Shown piece by piece: positions 43,851 to 52,581 of a stretch of 64,000 bases of DNA. The stretch is from Streptomyces durmitorensis (GTDB lineage Bacteria > Actinomycetota > Actinomycetes > Streptomycetales > Streptomycetaceae), in the NCBI RefSeq assembly GCF_023498005.1, contig NZ_CP097289.1, positions 3,534,001 through 3,598,000 on the forward strand, in the 5' to 3' direction. Under the pieces are notes generated by a model, which was not told the origin of the DNA, searched no databases, and saw only the letters and a list, made by a program, of their open reading frames with translations. The position numbers and the translations under genes were made by a program. How positions within the stretch are numbered: the first letter of the stretch is position 1; each line of letters begins with the position of its first letter.

Positions 43851-44717
43851 CTAAGCGGCGGGGCTTCCGCCCGCGCCCGGCACCGGGAACGCCCCGGTCG
43901 CCCGGCGCGTGATCTCGCCGTAGATCTCGGGGTCAGTGGTGAACTCCCCGAGCACGCAGGTCTTGCGGCTGCCGTGGTAGTCGCTCGACCCCGTGGCCAG
44001 GAGGCCGAGGTCCGCCGCCAGGCCGTGCAGCCGGGTGCGGGTGGCCGGGTCGTGGTCCATGTGATCGGCCTCGACGCCGTCGAGACCGGCCGCGGCCAGC
44101 TCAGCTATGGCGGCCTCCGGCACGACCTGCCCGCGCTTGACGGCCGCCGGGTGCGCGAAGACGGTGACGCCGCCCGCGGCCTTGACCAGGCGGATCGCGT
44201 CGAAGGGGTCCAGTTCGTGCTTCTCGGCGTACGCACGGCCGCCGTCGGCGAGCCAGTCCGGCGTGAAGGCGTCCGAGACGGTGGGCACGACGCCCAGTTC
44301 GACCAGGGCCTCGGCGATGTGCGGGCGGCCCACCGAGCCGTCGCCCGCGATGCGCGCGACCTGCTCCCAGGTGACCGGGACGCCGAGCTCCTGGAGCTTG
44401 CCGACCATCGTCTGCGCGCGGGGCACCCGGTCGTCGCGCACGAGCTCGCGCTCGCGGGCGAGCTCCGGCTCGTCGGGGTCGAAGAGGTAGGCCAGCATGT
44501 GCAGGCCCACGCCGTCGAGGCGGCAGGAGAGTTCGGCGCCGGTCACGAGGGTGAGGCCTGCGGGCAGCGCCGCGACGGCCTCCGCGTACCCGCGGGTGGT
44601 GTCGTGGTCCGTGAGCGCGACGACATCGAGACCGGCGGCGGCAGCGTTGCGGACCAGCTGCGCCGGGCTGTCCGTGCCGTCGGAAGCGGTGGAGTGGGTG
44701 TGCAGGTCGATGCGCAC
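43851..44717 (-). CDS. PHP-domain phosphoesterase (RNase AM/YciV type)
   Basis: 288-residue metal-dependent enzyme. Metal ligands are visible in RIDLHTHSTASDGTDS (residues 2-17), ALTDHDTTRGY, HAEA-like FAHPAAVKRGQ, and the C-terminal GSSDYHGSRK. The GTG start follows GGAG at about eight bases; an upstream open extension of 15 codons (MDRSVSAPSEPG) lacks a site. The family includes 3'-5' oligoribonuclease/phosphoadenosine phosphatase and RNase AM. A short tandem CTCACGAC-like repeat (about 44838-44877) lies upstream on the opposite side of the gene start. Confidence 0.86.
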   Translation of the reverse strand: MRIDLHTHSTASDGTDSPAQLVRNAAAAGLDVVALTDHDTTRGYAEAVAALPAGLTLVTGAELSCRLDGVGLHMLAYLFDPDEPELARERELVRDDRVPRAQTMVGKLQELGVPVTWEQVARIAGDGSVGRPHIAEALVELGVVPTVSDAFTPDWLADGGRAYAEKHELDPFDAIRLVKAAGGVTVFAHPAAVKRGQVVPEAAIAELAAAGLDGVEADHMDHDPATRTRLHGLAADLGLLATGSSDYHGSRKTCVLGEFTTDPEIYGEITRRATGAFPVPGAGGSPAA

Positions 44718-44892
44718 GACGCGTACTCCAGGCTCTGACGGGGCGGACACGGACCGGTCCACGAGGGACGGTCGCGAGGGGGAAGCTCAAGGATAGCGGG
44801 ACGCGCACGCTCCCCCGGCCGTCGCGAAGGAGACTCCCCTCACCTCACGACACACCTCACGACTCACCTCACGACGGCAGCGGGATCCGCCC

Positions 44893-45534
44893 TCACGGCA
44901 TCAGGATCCGCGGCGAAAGCGCCCCGCACGGCAGCAGGTCCACCTCGGCCCCCGCGTCCCGCAGATCGGTGAGCACCAGCTCGTCGTACATCAAGAGGCC
45001 CGACTGCTCCGGCCACGCGATCGCCCACAGCCACAGGCCGCGCGCCTCGCCCGCGAAGACCGCGCGGTCGTCCGGCGTGCCCGCCACATGCCACATCGGG
45101 GTCGGCCGCCCGGCCGCGAGCAGCTTGGCCTGCGGCGGCTTCTCGACGTTCAGATACGGGCCGGGGTCCGGGCCGTCGATGCCCGCGTACCGCGCGCCGA
45201 GACCGACGCCGAGCTCCTCGGCGACGAGCACCAGCTCACCCATGCCGCCGAGCGGCGCGGGCCCCGAGCAGGCCACGGCGGTCGCACGGCCGCCGCTGCG
45301 GTCGTCCCCCGCGCAGGCCACGCCCGTGAAGAGCCAGCCGACCGGCAGCGGCCACGGCATCCAGACCGGCACCTGCGCACGGTGCACCACGACCTGGAGG
45401 GCCTCGACGCTGGGCGGGATCACAGGTTGCAGCGGATGCACCGTCCCGTGCACATCGCACTGCCAGGAGTCGGCAAAGAGACCGGGAGCCCTGACCCGGC
45501 CACCACACTTCGGGCAACTGGGTTCGCCCCTCAT
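44893..45534 (-). CDS. conserved zinc-ribbon protein of unknown function
   Basis: 213 residues from ATG. It starts RGEPSCPKCGGRVRAPGLF with a CxxC zinc knuckle, and has a second Cys pair formed by WQCDVHG and a central PVWMPWPLPVGWLFTGV. It has the look of a conserved streptomycete protein without a recognised catalytic motif. A TTG start at 45543, closer to GGAGG, is an alternative that would add three residues. Oriented divergently from the MFS gene; a shared promoter region lies between 45544 and 45693. Confidence 0.7.
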   Translation of the reverse strand: MRGEPSCPKCGGRVRAPGLFADSWQCDVHGTVHPLQPVIPPSVEALQVVVHRAQVPVWMPWPLPVGWLFTGVACAGDDRSGGRATAVACSGPAPLGGMGELVLVAEELGVGLGARYAGIDGPDPGPYLNVEKPPQAKLLAAGRPTPMWHVAGTPDDRAVFAGEARGLWLWAIAWPEQSGLLMYDELVLTDLRDAGAEVDLLPCGALSPRILMP

Positions 45535-45543
45535 AGCGCCCAA

Positions 45544-45693
45544 CGGTCCTCCCCGGTCGTCGCTCCGTCAAGGACGATCACCCGTCCGGTGGCGCTGTCA
45601 CCAGGCAAAACTAGATGTAGCTTGCATCTTTTAGGCTGGCTAACTAATATGTGTATACGTCAACGATCTCGACGAAGCCGCTAAGGAGCAGGC
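45544..45693. promoter_or_regulatory. divergent promoter region with a likely operator
   Basis: AT-richer than its surroundings. It includes the near-palindrome GATGTAGCTTGCATC (45613-45627), TTAGGCTGGCTAA (45631-45643), and TAATAT (45646-45651), a candidate -10 box for the MFS gene. This pattern is typical of a repressor-controlled efflux gene; the regulator is not in the window. Confidence 0.45.
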
Positions 45694-46947
45694 ATGAACA
45701 GCAGCACAGGAGGCCCCGCGGAAGGGGATCCGTTCGACGAGGGGGCGACCAGTCTTCTGCGTCAGCCGAAGGCCGTCTGGGCCACGGCAGGCGCGTCCGT
45801 CGTCGCCTTCATGGGCATCGGGCTCGTCGACCCGATCCTCCCCTCCATCGCCAAGGGCCTGGACGCGTCCGCCAGCCAGGTCTCCCTGCTCTTCACCTCG
45901 TACTTCCTGATCACCGCCGTCGCGATGCTGGTGACCGGATTCGTCTCCAGCCGGATCGGCGGCAAGAAGACCCTGCTCCTCGGGCTCGCGCTCGTCGTGG
46001 TCTTCGCGGGGCTCGCAGGCACCTCGGGCTCGGTCGGTGAGCTCGTCGGGTTCCGCGCGGGCTGGGGTCTTGGCAACGCCCTCTTCGTGTCGACCGCGCT
46101 CGCCGTCATCGTCGGAGCGGCGGCCGGCGGCAGCGCCGCGGCGATCCTGCTCTACGAGTCGGCGCTCGGCCTCGGCATGGCGTGCGGGCCGCTGCTCGGC
46201 GCGGTGCTCGGCAACGCGAGCTGGCGCTACCCGTTCTTCGGCACCGCGGCCTTGATGGCGGTCGGGTTCCTCTGCATCACGGCGTTCCTGAAGGAGCAGC
46301 CGAGGCCCGCGCAGAAGACGTCACTGCTCGCCCCGATCAAGGCGCTCGGCCACGGCGGGCTCGCGTCGGCCGCCGCCTCCGCGTTCTTCTACAACTACAC
46401 GTTCTTCACGGTCCTGGCCTTCACGCCGTTCGTGCTGAACATGACCCCGTACAAGTCGGGTGCGATCTTCTTCGCCTGGGGTCTGCTGCTCGCGGTCTTC
46501 TCGGTGCTCGTGGCCCCGCGGCTGCAGGCGCGGTTCGGCTCGTTGAAGGTGCTGGGCGGTTCGCTGGTCCTTCTCGCGGTGGACGTGCTCGTGCTCGGGT
46601 ACGGCAACCACACCACGGCCATCGTCTGCACGATCCTGTCCGGCGCCTTCATCGGCGTGAACAACACCGTCTACACCGAGCTGGCGCTCGGCGTATCGGA
46701 CGCGCCGCGGCCGGTGGCCAGCGCCGGTTACAACTTCGTCCGGTGGTTCGCCGCCGCCGCGGCGCCGTTCTTCGCGCCGAAGATCGAGGAGTGGAGCAAC
46801 ATCCACGTCCCGTTCGTGGTCGCGGCGATCACGGCGGCGCTCGGCGCGGTCGTGGTCTGGGTCCGCAAGGACGCCCTCACCCACGAAGCCGAGGAGCTCG
46901 AACCGAAGCACGCGACGGAGGACGGCGTCACCGTCTTCGCCAACTGA
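45694..46947 (+). CDS. MFS transporter, probable drug exporter
   Basis: 417-residue inner-membrane protein with about twelve hydrophobic segments. The MFS motif A equivalent lies in GFVSSRIGGKKTLLLG, and the first segment reads VVAFMGIGLVDPILPSI, a form found in DHA1-type drug exporters. A RxxxRFGSLK loop follows segment eight, and NNTVYTELALGVS is the conserved N-rich loop near segment ten. The ATG follows AAGGAG. The leader carries operator-like repeats, so a repressor is likely. Substrate unknown. Confidence 0.88.
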   Translation: MNSSTGGPAEGDPFDEGATSLLRQPKAVWATAGASVVAFMGIGLVDPILPSIAKGLDASASQVSLLFTSYFLITAVAMLVTGFVSSRIGGKKTLLLGLALVVVFAGLAGTSGSVGELVGFRAGWGLGNALFVSTALAVIVGAAAGGSAAAILLYESALGLGMACGPLLGAVLGNASWRYPFFGTAALMAVGFLCITAFLKEQPRPAQKTSLLAPIKALGHGGLASAAASAFFYNYTFFTVLAFTPFVLNMTPYKSGAIFFAWGLLLAVFSVLVAPRLQARFGSLKVLGGSLVLLAVDVLVLGYGNHTTAIVCTILSGAFIGVNNTVYTELALGVSDAPRPVASAGYNFVRWFAAAAAPFFAPKIEEWSNIHVPFVVAAITAALGAVVVWVRKDALTHEAEELEPKHATEDGVTVFAN

Positions 46948-46956
46948 CTTCTTCCG

Positions 46957-46991
46957 TACGGGGATTGAGTACGGGGATTCGGTACGGGGAT
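46957..46991. repeat. three 14-15-bp TACGGGGATT repeats
   Basis: TACGGGGATT occurs three times in 34 bases between the MFS stop and the end of the convergent SUFU-family gene. Short and of unknown meaning. Confidence 0.6.
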
Positions 46992-47576
46992 TCAGTCCAG
47001 GGGCACGGACTTGCGCAGCGGATCGCGCAGGTCCGTTCCGCTGTTCAGCCAGCGCTCCTGGAGGGCCTGCGCGCCGTGCACCCGCTTCCACGCGCCCTCG
47101 TTCGGCGTCATGGGCAGCAGCGGAAGGAACCGTACGGGCTCCATCGGCTCGTCGAGCTCCAGGTCCTCCACCAGACCGCCCGGCTCCGCGACAAGGACCG
47201 ACGTGAACTGCGCGCCGGGCCACAGCGGTTCACCCACGTCGAGCGAGGCGCCGGGAGCCACGATCAGGCCCTCGACCTGGGGCGACGCGGCAAGGACGGC
47301 CAAGGGCCGCAGCACCTTGTCCGTGTCGGCGACGCCGCCCCGCACCGAGAGGATCAGCTCCGCGCGCGGGCCCTTGACGGGGTCGGCCAGCGGGGCGGTG
47401 GGGTCGGCCATCGGCTGGGCCGCCATACCGAGCGTGGCGTACCTGACCACGTCCCCGTCCGTGAAGCGCAGCACTTCCACGCGGTCGGTACCGAGGAAGG
47501 TCACCGCGGCGCGGGCGTCCGGTTCACCGAGGCCAGTGCGGAGACGGGCCTCGACCAGAGCAAGAACATCAGCCAT
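46992..47576 (-). CDS. suppressor-of-fused (SUFU) domain protein
   Basis: 194-residue protein of the bacterial SUFU group (PF05076). The C-terminal signature FLPLLPMTPNEGAWKRVHG is present, with EVLRFTDGD and LPLDEPMEP-like segments earlier. In some bacteria the family occurs as an immunity or stress protein; no toxin gene is adjacent here. The ATG is six bases from a TATGCT box and has no ribosome site (leaderless); the open frame extends upstream with Cys- and Pro-rich sequence, which I exclude. Confidence 0.85.
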   Translation of the reverse strand: MADVLALVEARLRTGLGEPDARAAVTFLGTDRVEVLRFTDGDVVRYATLGMAAQPMADPTAPLADPVKGPRAELILSVRGGVADTDKVLRPLAVLAASPQVEGLIVAPGASLDVGEPLWPGAQFTSVLVAEPGGLVEDLELDEPMEPVRFLPLLPMTPNEGAWKRVHGAQALQERWLNSGTDLRDPLRKSVPLD

Positions 47577-47582
47577 GACGCG

Positions 47583-47588
47583 AGCATA
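47583..47588 (-). promoter_or_regulatory. -10 box of a leaderless SUFU transcript
   Basis: TATGCT six bases before the ATG. Confidence 0.5.
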
Positions 47589-48046
47589 GAACTCGTCAGT
47601 GGCGGGTAAAGACGGGGCTTGACACTTCAGTCGGCTGATAGTGTTGGCCGCTGGTTCCGGGCAGCACGCAGAGCGCGCTTTCAAGCCCGGGCAGATGACT
47701 TCGCGCGCTACGCGCTTGGGACTCCCCTACGGGGGACCGGCCGGAGGAGGTGGGGCTGCCATGGATCGAAGTCGACCGTGCAGTACCACCCGTTCTTCCG
47801 TCTGACACCTCACGCAGCCCTGTAGCTGCCACTGCGCGCCTGTACTCCCCGTGCTCGCGTGCGACGGAAGAGCACTTCGTTTCCACCTGATCTCTCTGAG
47901 TTCTTTGATCTGAGTCAGTAGCGAAGCTGCCACCGCGATGGTGCGGTGCTCCCCGCTTTGTGGACGTGCCAAACATCCTCAGCAGGACGTCCCCATTCCG
48001 GGTAGTTCCACCCGCCGCCGGCGGCCTCCGTCAAAGGAGCCTGCCC
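47589..48046 (+). promoter_or_regulatory. long corA leader region
   Basis: About 460 bases without a long gene. It contains a 14-codon frame at 47761-47805 (ATG with a strong GGAGG site, reading MDRSRPCSTTRSSV) and a 10-bp inverted-repeat candidate. Magnesium transporters often have regulatory leaders, but I cannot show a known riboswitch fold here. Confidence 0.35.
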
Positions 48047-49168
48047 ATGTCGATGATCCGTGACCTCCGCGCCGCCGTCCGCCCCTCGCTCCGCAAGGAC
48101 GGCAGCGCCTACAGCTCGTACGACACCACGCGCGACCCCACCGCCGCCTCCGCCGTCGTCGACTGCGCCGTCTACCGCGACGGGCGCCGCGCGGCCTGCG
48201 ACGACACGCTCACGCCGCACGAGGCGATGCTCCAGGTGCGTCGCGAGGGCGGCTTCGCCTGGATCGGTCTGCACGAGCCGACCGAGGCCGAATTCTCCGG
48301 TATCGCCGCCGAGTTCGGGCTGCACCCCCTCGCCGTCGAGGACGCGGTGCACGCACACCAGCGGCCCAAGCTGGAGCGCTACGACGACACGCTCTTCACC
48401 GTCTTCAAGACCATCCACTACGTCGAGCACGCCGAACTCACCGCGACCAGCGAGATCGTGGAGACCGGCGAGGTGATGTGCTTCACCGGCCGGGACTTCT
48501 TCATCACCGTGCGGCACGGCGGCCACGGCTCGCTGCGCGCCCTGCGGCGCAGGCTCCAGGAGGAGCCCGAGCTGCTCGCCAAGGGCCCGTCCGCCGTCCT
48601 GCACACCATCGCTGACCATGTCGTCGACGGCTATCTCGCGGTCGCCGACGCCATGCAGGACGACATCGACGAGGTGGAGACCGAGGTCTTCTCCGCCCCG
48701 AGCAAGGGCAAGGGCTCCGCGCGCGGTGTCGACGCCGGGCGGATCTATCAGCTCAAGCGTGAGGTCCTGGAGTTCAAGCGGGCCGTGTCGCCGCTGCTTC
48801 GGCCCATGCTGCTCCTGAGCGAGCGGCCGATGCGGCTGGTCGACCCGGACATCCAGAAGTACTTCCGTGACGTCGCCGACCACCTGGCCCGCGTCCAGGA
48901 GCAGGTCGTCGGCTTCGACGAACTCCTCAACTCGATCCTCCAGGCCAATCTCGCGCAGGCCGCGGTCGCGCAGAACGAGGACATGCGCAAGATCACCTCA
49001 TGGGCGGCGATCATCGCCGTGCCGACGGCGGTCTGCGGTGTCTACGGCATGAACTTCGACCACATGCCCGAGCTGCACTGGCGGTTCGGCTACCCGATGG
49101 TGCTCGGCCTCATCGCCGGTGCCTGCTGGACCATCCACCGCACCCTGAAGCGCAACGGCTGGCTCTAG
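48047..49168 (+). CDS. corA: CorA-type magnesium/cobalt channel
   Basis: 373-residue membrane channel. The large cytosolic N-terminal domain (EAMLQVRREGGFAWIGLHEP, HPLAVEDAVHAHQRPKLE) and two C-terminal membrane helices (SWAAIIAVPTAVCGVYG and GYPMVLGLIAGACWTI) flank the signature GMN of YGMNFDHMPE (near residue 333). Forms a pentamer that admits Mg2+. The ATG chosen follows AAAGGAG at eight bases; a longer open frame to 47960 has no ribosome site. Mycobacterium has corA in a similar block with the MgtE_N and DUF1003 genes seen below. Confidence 0.93.
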   Translation: MSMIRDLRAAVRPSLRKDGSAYSSYDTTRDPTAASAVVDCAVYRDGRRAACDDTLTPHEAMLQVRREGGFAWIGLHEPTEAEFSGIAAEFGLHPLAVEDAVHAHQRPKLERYDDTLFTVFKTIHYVEHAELTATSEIVETGEVMCFTGRDFFITVRHGGHGSLRALRRRLQEEPELLAKGPSAVLHTIADHVVDGYLAVADAMQDDIDEVETEVFSAPSKGKGSARGVDAGRIYQLKREVLEFKRAVSPLLRPMLLLSERPMRLVDPDIQKYFRDVADHLARVQEQVVGFDELLNSILQANLAQAAVAQNEDMRKITSWAAIIAVPTAVCGVYGMNFDHMPELHWRFGYPMVLGLIAGACWTIHRTLKRNGWL

Positions 49169-49190
49169 AACCCCACAGCACCCCACTCGG

Positions 49191-49196
49191 TAGGCT
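49191..49196 (+). promoter_or_regulatory. -10 box of a leaderless transcript
   Basis: TAGGCT six bases before the ATG of the next gene; no ribosome site. Confidence 0.5.
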
Positions 49197-49202
49197 GCGC
49201 GC

Positions 49203-49715
49203 ATGACAGAAACGCTGCTCTCCCAGGCCCTCGTCGAGGAGGCCACCAAGAAGTCGGGGCTCATCTGGGTGCGCGGCGAAGAACCGGCCCGCGCCCTGTG
49301 GCACGTATGGCACGAGGGCGCGGCGCACCTCATCGGCGACGGCCCCGGCGAGCAGCCACTGCCGGGGCTCGTCGACGGCGGCACCGCCGAAGTGACCGTA
49401 CGGAGCAAGGACAAGGGCGGCAGGCTCATCGCCTGGACGGCGCTCGTGACCGAGCTCGCGCCGCGCTCCGAGGCGTGGGAGGCGGCCGTCGCCGAGCTCA
49501 AGGGCAAGCGCCTGAACGCGCCCGACGGCGAGCGGATGCCGCAGCGCTGGGCGGACGAGTGCCGGGTCGTCCGGCTCACCCCGCAGAAGACGATCACCGA
49601 CCTGCCCGACGGCTCCCTCGCGGCCCCGCCCCTGCCGACCCGCGCGACCACCCGGCAGCCGGTGCCCGAGGCGCTGCCCCGGCTGTTGTTCAAGCGCAAG
49701 AAGCGGCGCGGCTAG
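49203..49715 (+). CDS. conserved hypothetical protein
   Basis: 170 residues, with no signal peptide. Starts MTETLLSQALVEEATKKSG and ends with a basic tail LLFKRKKRRG. The middle contains EEPARALWHVWHEGAAHLIGDG and LIAWTALVTEL, which is compatible with a small beta-barrel such as a PNPOx-like split barrel, although no cofactor motif stands out. I cannot name a function. It sits between corA and a lipoprotein gene. Confidence 0.65.
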   Translation: MTETLLSQALVEEATKKSGLIWVRGEEPARALWHVWHEGAAHLIGDGPGEQPLPGLVDGGTAEVTVRSKDKGGRLIAWTALVTELAPRSEAWEAAVAELKGKRLNAPDGERMPQRWADECRVVRLTPQKTITDLPDGSLAAPPLPTRATTRQPVPEALPRLLFKRKKRRG

Positions 49716-49729
49716 CGCGCCGCGCGCCC

Positions 49730-50503
49730 TCAGGACTCGGGCAGCTGCTCGCCGTAGTCCACCATCTCGTCCTTGTCCGGCTCGCTGAGCGGGAAGTCCC
49801 TGCCCCAGTCGCTGAGTCGGAGCGTGCCCGCGTCGCCCGCGCGCTCCAGGCTCAGCGGGTAGGGCTTGCCCTTGAGGGAGACGTCCAGGGTGCCGCCCGC
49901 GCCCTTGTCGCCGGTGATCTCGATGCTGGGGTTGCCGGACGTGGTGCCGCGGTCGCCGGTGGCCAGCTCGCCGTGCAGGGTGAGCATGCCCGCCAGGAGG
50001 ACGTCCTTGTCCGTGAAGCCGCTCAGCTGCTGGTAGGACGCGTCTTCCTGGGGGACCTTGACGTACTTTCCGTCGAGCTTGGCCGCGGCCGCGCCGTCCG
50101 CCTTGCCGGGCTTCTGGCCGCCCTTGGCGTCCTCGTGGGTCCAGAAGGCGGAGTCGGCCTTCAGGAAGAGCTGCTTGCCGACACGCAGCAGCTGGAAGGT
50201 CTCCCCCTTCGAGGTGACCGAACCTGTGCCGCCCTCGTCCTTCAGGCGCATGTCGAGCTTGTACGTGTGGCCCTTGCTGACCAGAGTGCCCGAGAGCCGC
50301 ACCGCGGTCGCCGAGTCGGCCGCCGCGCGGGACTTGCTCTGGATCTTCGCGGCGGAGAGCTTCCCCATGCCGTTCGTGCCCGCGTCCGGATCCTCCTCGC
50401 TGCTGCACCCGGTGAGACCGGTGACCCCGATGACGAGACCCGCGCACACCGCGCTCACCAGTGCTGTCCTGCGGGTACGGCGGACCAGGGGAATCTCGGA
50501 CAC
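49730..50503 (-). CDS. secreted lipoprotein, paralogue of the one near adnA
   Basis: 257 residues. The signal peptide ends in the lipobox LTGC (Cys33). The mature protein opens with an acidic linker and then STAVRLSGTLVSKGHTYKLDM-like beta segments ending in GKPYPLSLER. The lipobox, layout and GKPY segment match the lipoprotein at 8292-8987. A lipid-carrier role like LppX/LprG is possible but not provable from sequence. Codes opposite to its neighbours. Confidence 0.78.
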   Translation of the reverse strand: MSEIPLVRRTRRTALVSAVCAGLVIGVTGLTGCSSEEDPDAGTNGMGKLSAAKIQSKSRAAADSATAVRLSGTLVSKGHTYKLDMRLKDEGGTGSVTSKGETFQLLRVGKQLFLKADSAFWTHEDAKGGQKPGKADGAAAAKLDGKYVKVPQEDASYQQLSGFTDKDVLLAGMLTLHGELATGDRGTTSGNPSIEITGDKGAGGTLDVSLKGKPYPLSLERAGDAGTLRLSDWGRDFPLSEPDKDEMVDYGEQLPES

Positions 50504-50697
50504 AGGGGGCGCTGCCTCTCGTGGGGACGACGGCTACGGCTACGGCAGTACGGCAGCGTACCCGTGCTGACCAGTTGGATCGGCGCCAGTGTGGCCGTAC
50601 GCTCCGCCGGGGCGTATCCGACCGGGACGGGCTAGCCTGAAGCCCGCATTGCCCGACAGAACGGCGCAAAAAGCTACGAGTGAGGGAGGCGCGTGCG

Positions 50698-51975
50698 ATG
50701 GCGGCAACCGCCTCCCGGGTCTTCGTCTCGCATCTGGCCGGTACCGCCGTCTTCGACCCGAACGGCGACCAGGTCGGCCGGGTGCGCGACCTGGTGGCGA
50801 TGCTCCGGGTGCAGCGCAGGCCGCCCCGGCTCCTGGGCCTCGTCGTCGAGCTGTCCACGCGGCGCCGCATCTTCCTGCCCATGACCCGCGTGACGGGCAT
50901 CGAGACGGGCCAGGTCATCACGACCGGCGTACTGAACGTGCGGCGTTTCGAGCAGCGGCCCACCGAGCGGCTCGTGCTCGGCGAGATGCTCGACCGGCGG
51001 GTCAGGCTCGTCGAGACGGACGAGGAGGTGACCGTCCTCGACGTGGCGGTGCAGCAGCTGCCGGCCCGCCGCGACTGGGAGATCGACCGGGTCTTCGTAC
51101 GCAAGGGGAAGGCGGGCACCTTCCGACGCAAGGGCGAGACGCTCACCGTCGAGTGGTCGGCCGTCGACGGGTTCTCCCTGGAGGAGCACGGCCAGGGCGC
51201 GGAGAGCCTGCTCGCCACCTTCGAGCAGCTGCGCCCCGCCGACCTCGCCAACGTCCTGCACCACCTGTCCCCGAAGCGGCGGGCCGAGGTGGCCGCCGCC
51301 CTCGACGACGACCGGCTCGCCGACGTCCTCGAAGAGCTCCCGGAGGACGACCAGATCGAGATCCTCGGCAAGCTCAAGGAGGAGCGCGCCGCCGACGTCC
51401 TGGAGGCGATGGACCCGGACGACGCCGCCGACCTGCTCGCCGAGCTGCCCGAGGACGACAAGGAGCGGCTGCTCACGCTGATGCAGCCGGACGACGCCGC
51501 CGACGTGCGGCGCCTGATGGCGTACGAGGAGCGCACCGCCGGCGGTCTGATGACGACCGAGCCGATCGTGCTGAGGCCCGACGCGACGGTCGCCGACGCC
51601 CTGGCGCGGGTGCGCCAGCAGGACCTCTCCCCCGCGCTCGCCGCACAGGTCTACGTGTGCCGTCCGCCGGACGAGACGCCGACGGGCAAGTACCTGGGCA
51701 CTGTGCACTTCCAGCGGCTCCTGCGCGATCCGCCGTACACGCTGGTCAGCTCGATCCTCGACGACGACCTCCAGACGCTCCTGCCGCAGACCGCGCTGCC
51801 GCAGGTCGCCGGGTTCTTCGCCACGTACGACATGGTGGCGGCCCCCGTCGTCGACGAGAGCGGCTCGCTCCTTGGCGCGGTCACGGTCGACGACGTGCTC
51901 GACCACATGCTGCCGGACGACTGGCGCGAGACCGAGTTCCACCAGGACGAGGGAGTGCGCGATGCCGCCGGCTGA
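50698..51975 (+). CDS. MgtE-N and CBS domain protein without a channel part
   Basis: 425-residue cytosolic protein. Order: a PRC-barrel-like start (RVFVSHLAGTAVFDPNGDQVG), a second sheet region, an MgtE intracellular N domain made of repeated helices (ADLANVLHHLSPKRRAEV, LADVLEELPEDDQIEIL, ADVLEAMDPDDAADLL), then two CBS domains (about 280-405; AGGLMTTEPIVLRPDATV, AAPVVDESGSLLGAVTVDDVLDHML). In MgtE this unit senses Mg2+, but the membrane channel domain is missing here. The ATG follows GGGAGG. The DUF1003 gene overlaps its 3' end, so the two are translated together. Confidence 0.88.
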   Translation: MAATASRVFVSHLAGTAVFDPNGDQVGRVRDLVAMLRVQRRPPRLLGLVVELSTRRRIFLPMTRVTGIETGQVITTGVLNVRRFEQRPTERLVLGEMLDRRVRLVETDEEVTVLDVAVQQLPARRDWEIDRVFVRKGKAGTFRRKGETLTVEWSAVDGFSLEEHGQGAESLLATFEQLRPADLANVLHHLSPKRRAEVAAALDDDRLADVLEELPEDDQIEILGKLKEERAADVLEAMDPDDAADLLAELPEDDKERLLTLMQPDDAADVRRLMAYEERTAGGLMTTEPIVLRPDATVADALARVRQQDLSPALAAQVYVCRPPDETPTGKYLGTVHFQRLLRDPPYTLVSSILDDDLQTLLPQTALPQVAGFFATYDMVAAPVVDESGSLLGAVTVDDVLDHMLPDDWRETEFHQDEGVRDAAG

Positions 51976-52537
51976 CCGCGAGCGGGATGCCCGTGTCGAG
52001 CCGCGGACCGCGCCCCGCTTCCGGCTCGACCAGCCGCGGCCGCCTCGGCGCAAGCTCCTGCCGGAGTACGACCCCGAGGCGTTCGGGCGGCTCTCCGAGC
52101 GGATCGCGCGGTTCCTGGGCACGGGGCGGTTCATCGTCTGGATGACGATCACCATCATCGTGTGGGTCGGCTGGAACGTCTGGGCCCCCGAGGTGCTGCG
52201 CTTCGACCCGTTCCCGTTCCTGTTCCTGACCCTCGCGCTGTCCCTCCAGGCGTCCTACGCGGCTCCCCTGATCCTGCTCGCGCAGAACCGGCAGGACGAC
52301 CGGGACCGGGTCAACCTCGAACAGGACCGCAAACAGAACGAGCGCTCCATCGCGGACACCGAATATCTGAGCCGCGAGATCGCCTCGCTGCGCATGGGCC
52401 TCGGCGAGGTCGCCACCCGCGACTGGATCCGTTCCGAGCTCCAGGACCTGGTCAAGGAGCTGGAGGAGCAGCGCAGGGGCCAGCGCGTCGTATTCCCCGC
52501 GGAGGAGAGCGGCGGGCGTGATGTAGGCGACCGTTGA
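51962..52537 (+). CDS. DUF1003 membrane protein
   Basis: 191-residue protein with two membrane helices (WMTITIIVWVGWNVWA and PFLFLTLALSLQASYAAPLILLAQ) and a cytosolic C-terminus starting NRQDDRDRVNLEQDRKQNERS, as in DUF1003 proteins. Its start ATG lies inside the end of the MgtE-N/CBS gene (14-base overlap), so the pair is probably one functional unit. Mycobacterium has the same pair (Rv1231c/Rv1232c). A cation-linked role is inferred from the partner. Confidence 0.87.
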   Translation: MPPADRERDARVEPRTAPRFRLDQPRPPRRKLLPEYDPEAFGRLSERIARFLGTGRFIVWMTITIIVWVGWNVWAPEVLRFDPFPFLFLTLALSLQASYAAPLILLAQNRQDDRDRVNLEQDRKQNERSIADTEYLSREIASLRMGLGEVATRDWIRSELQDLVKELEEQRRGQRVVFPAEESGGRDVGDR

Positions 52538-52568
52538 CGGCTCTTTCCGGGGCAGGGTTACCGCGCCG

Positions 52569-52574
52569 TACTAT
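52569..52574 (+). promoter_or_regulatory. -10 box of a leaderless mrp transcript
   Basis: TACTAT seven bases before the ATG of mrp; no ribosome site. Confidence 0.55.
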
Positions 52575-52581
52575 CGGACGT

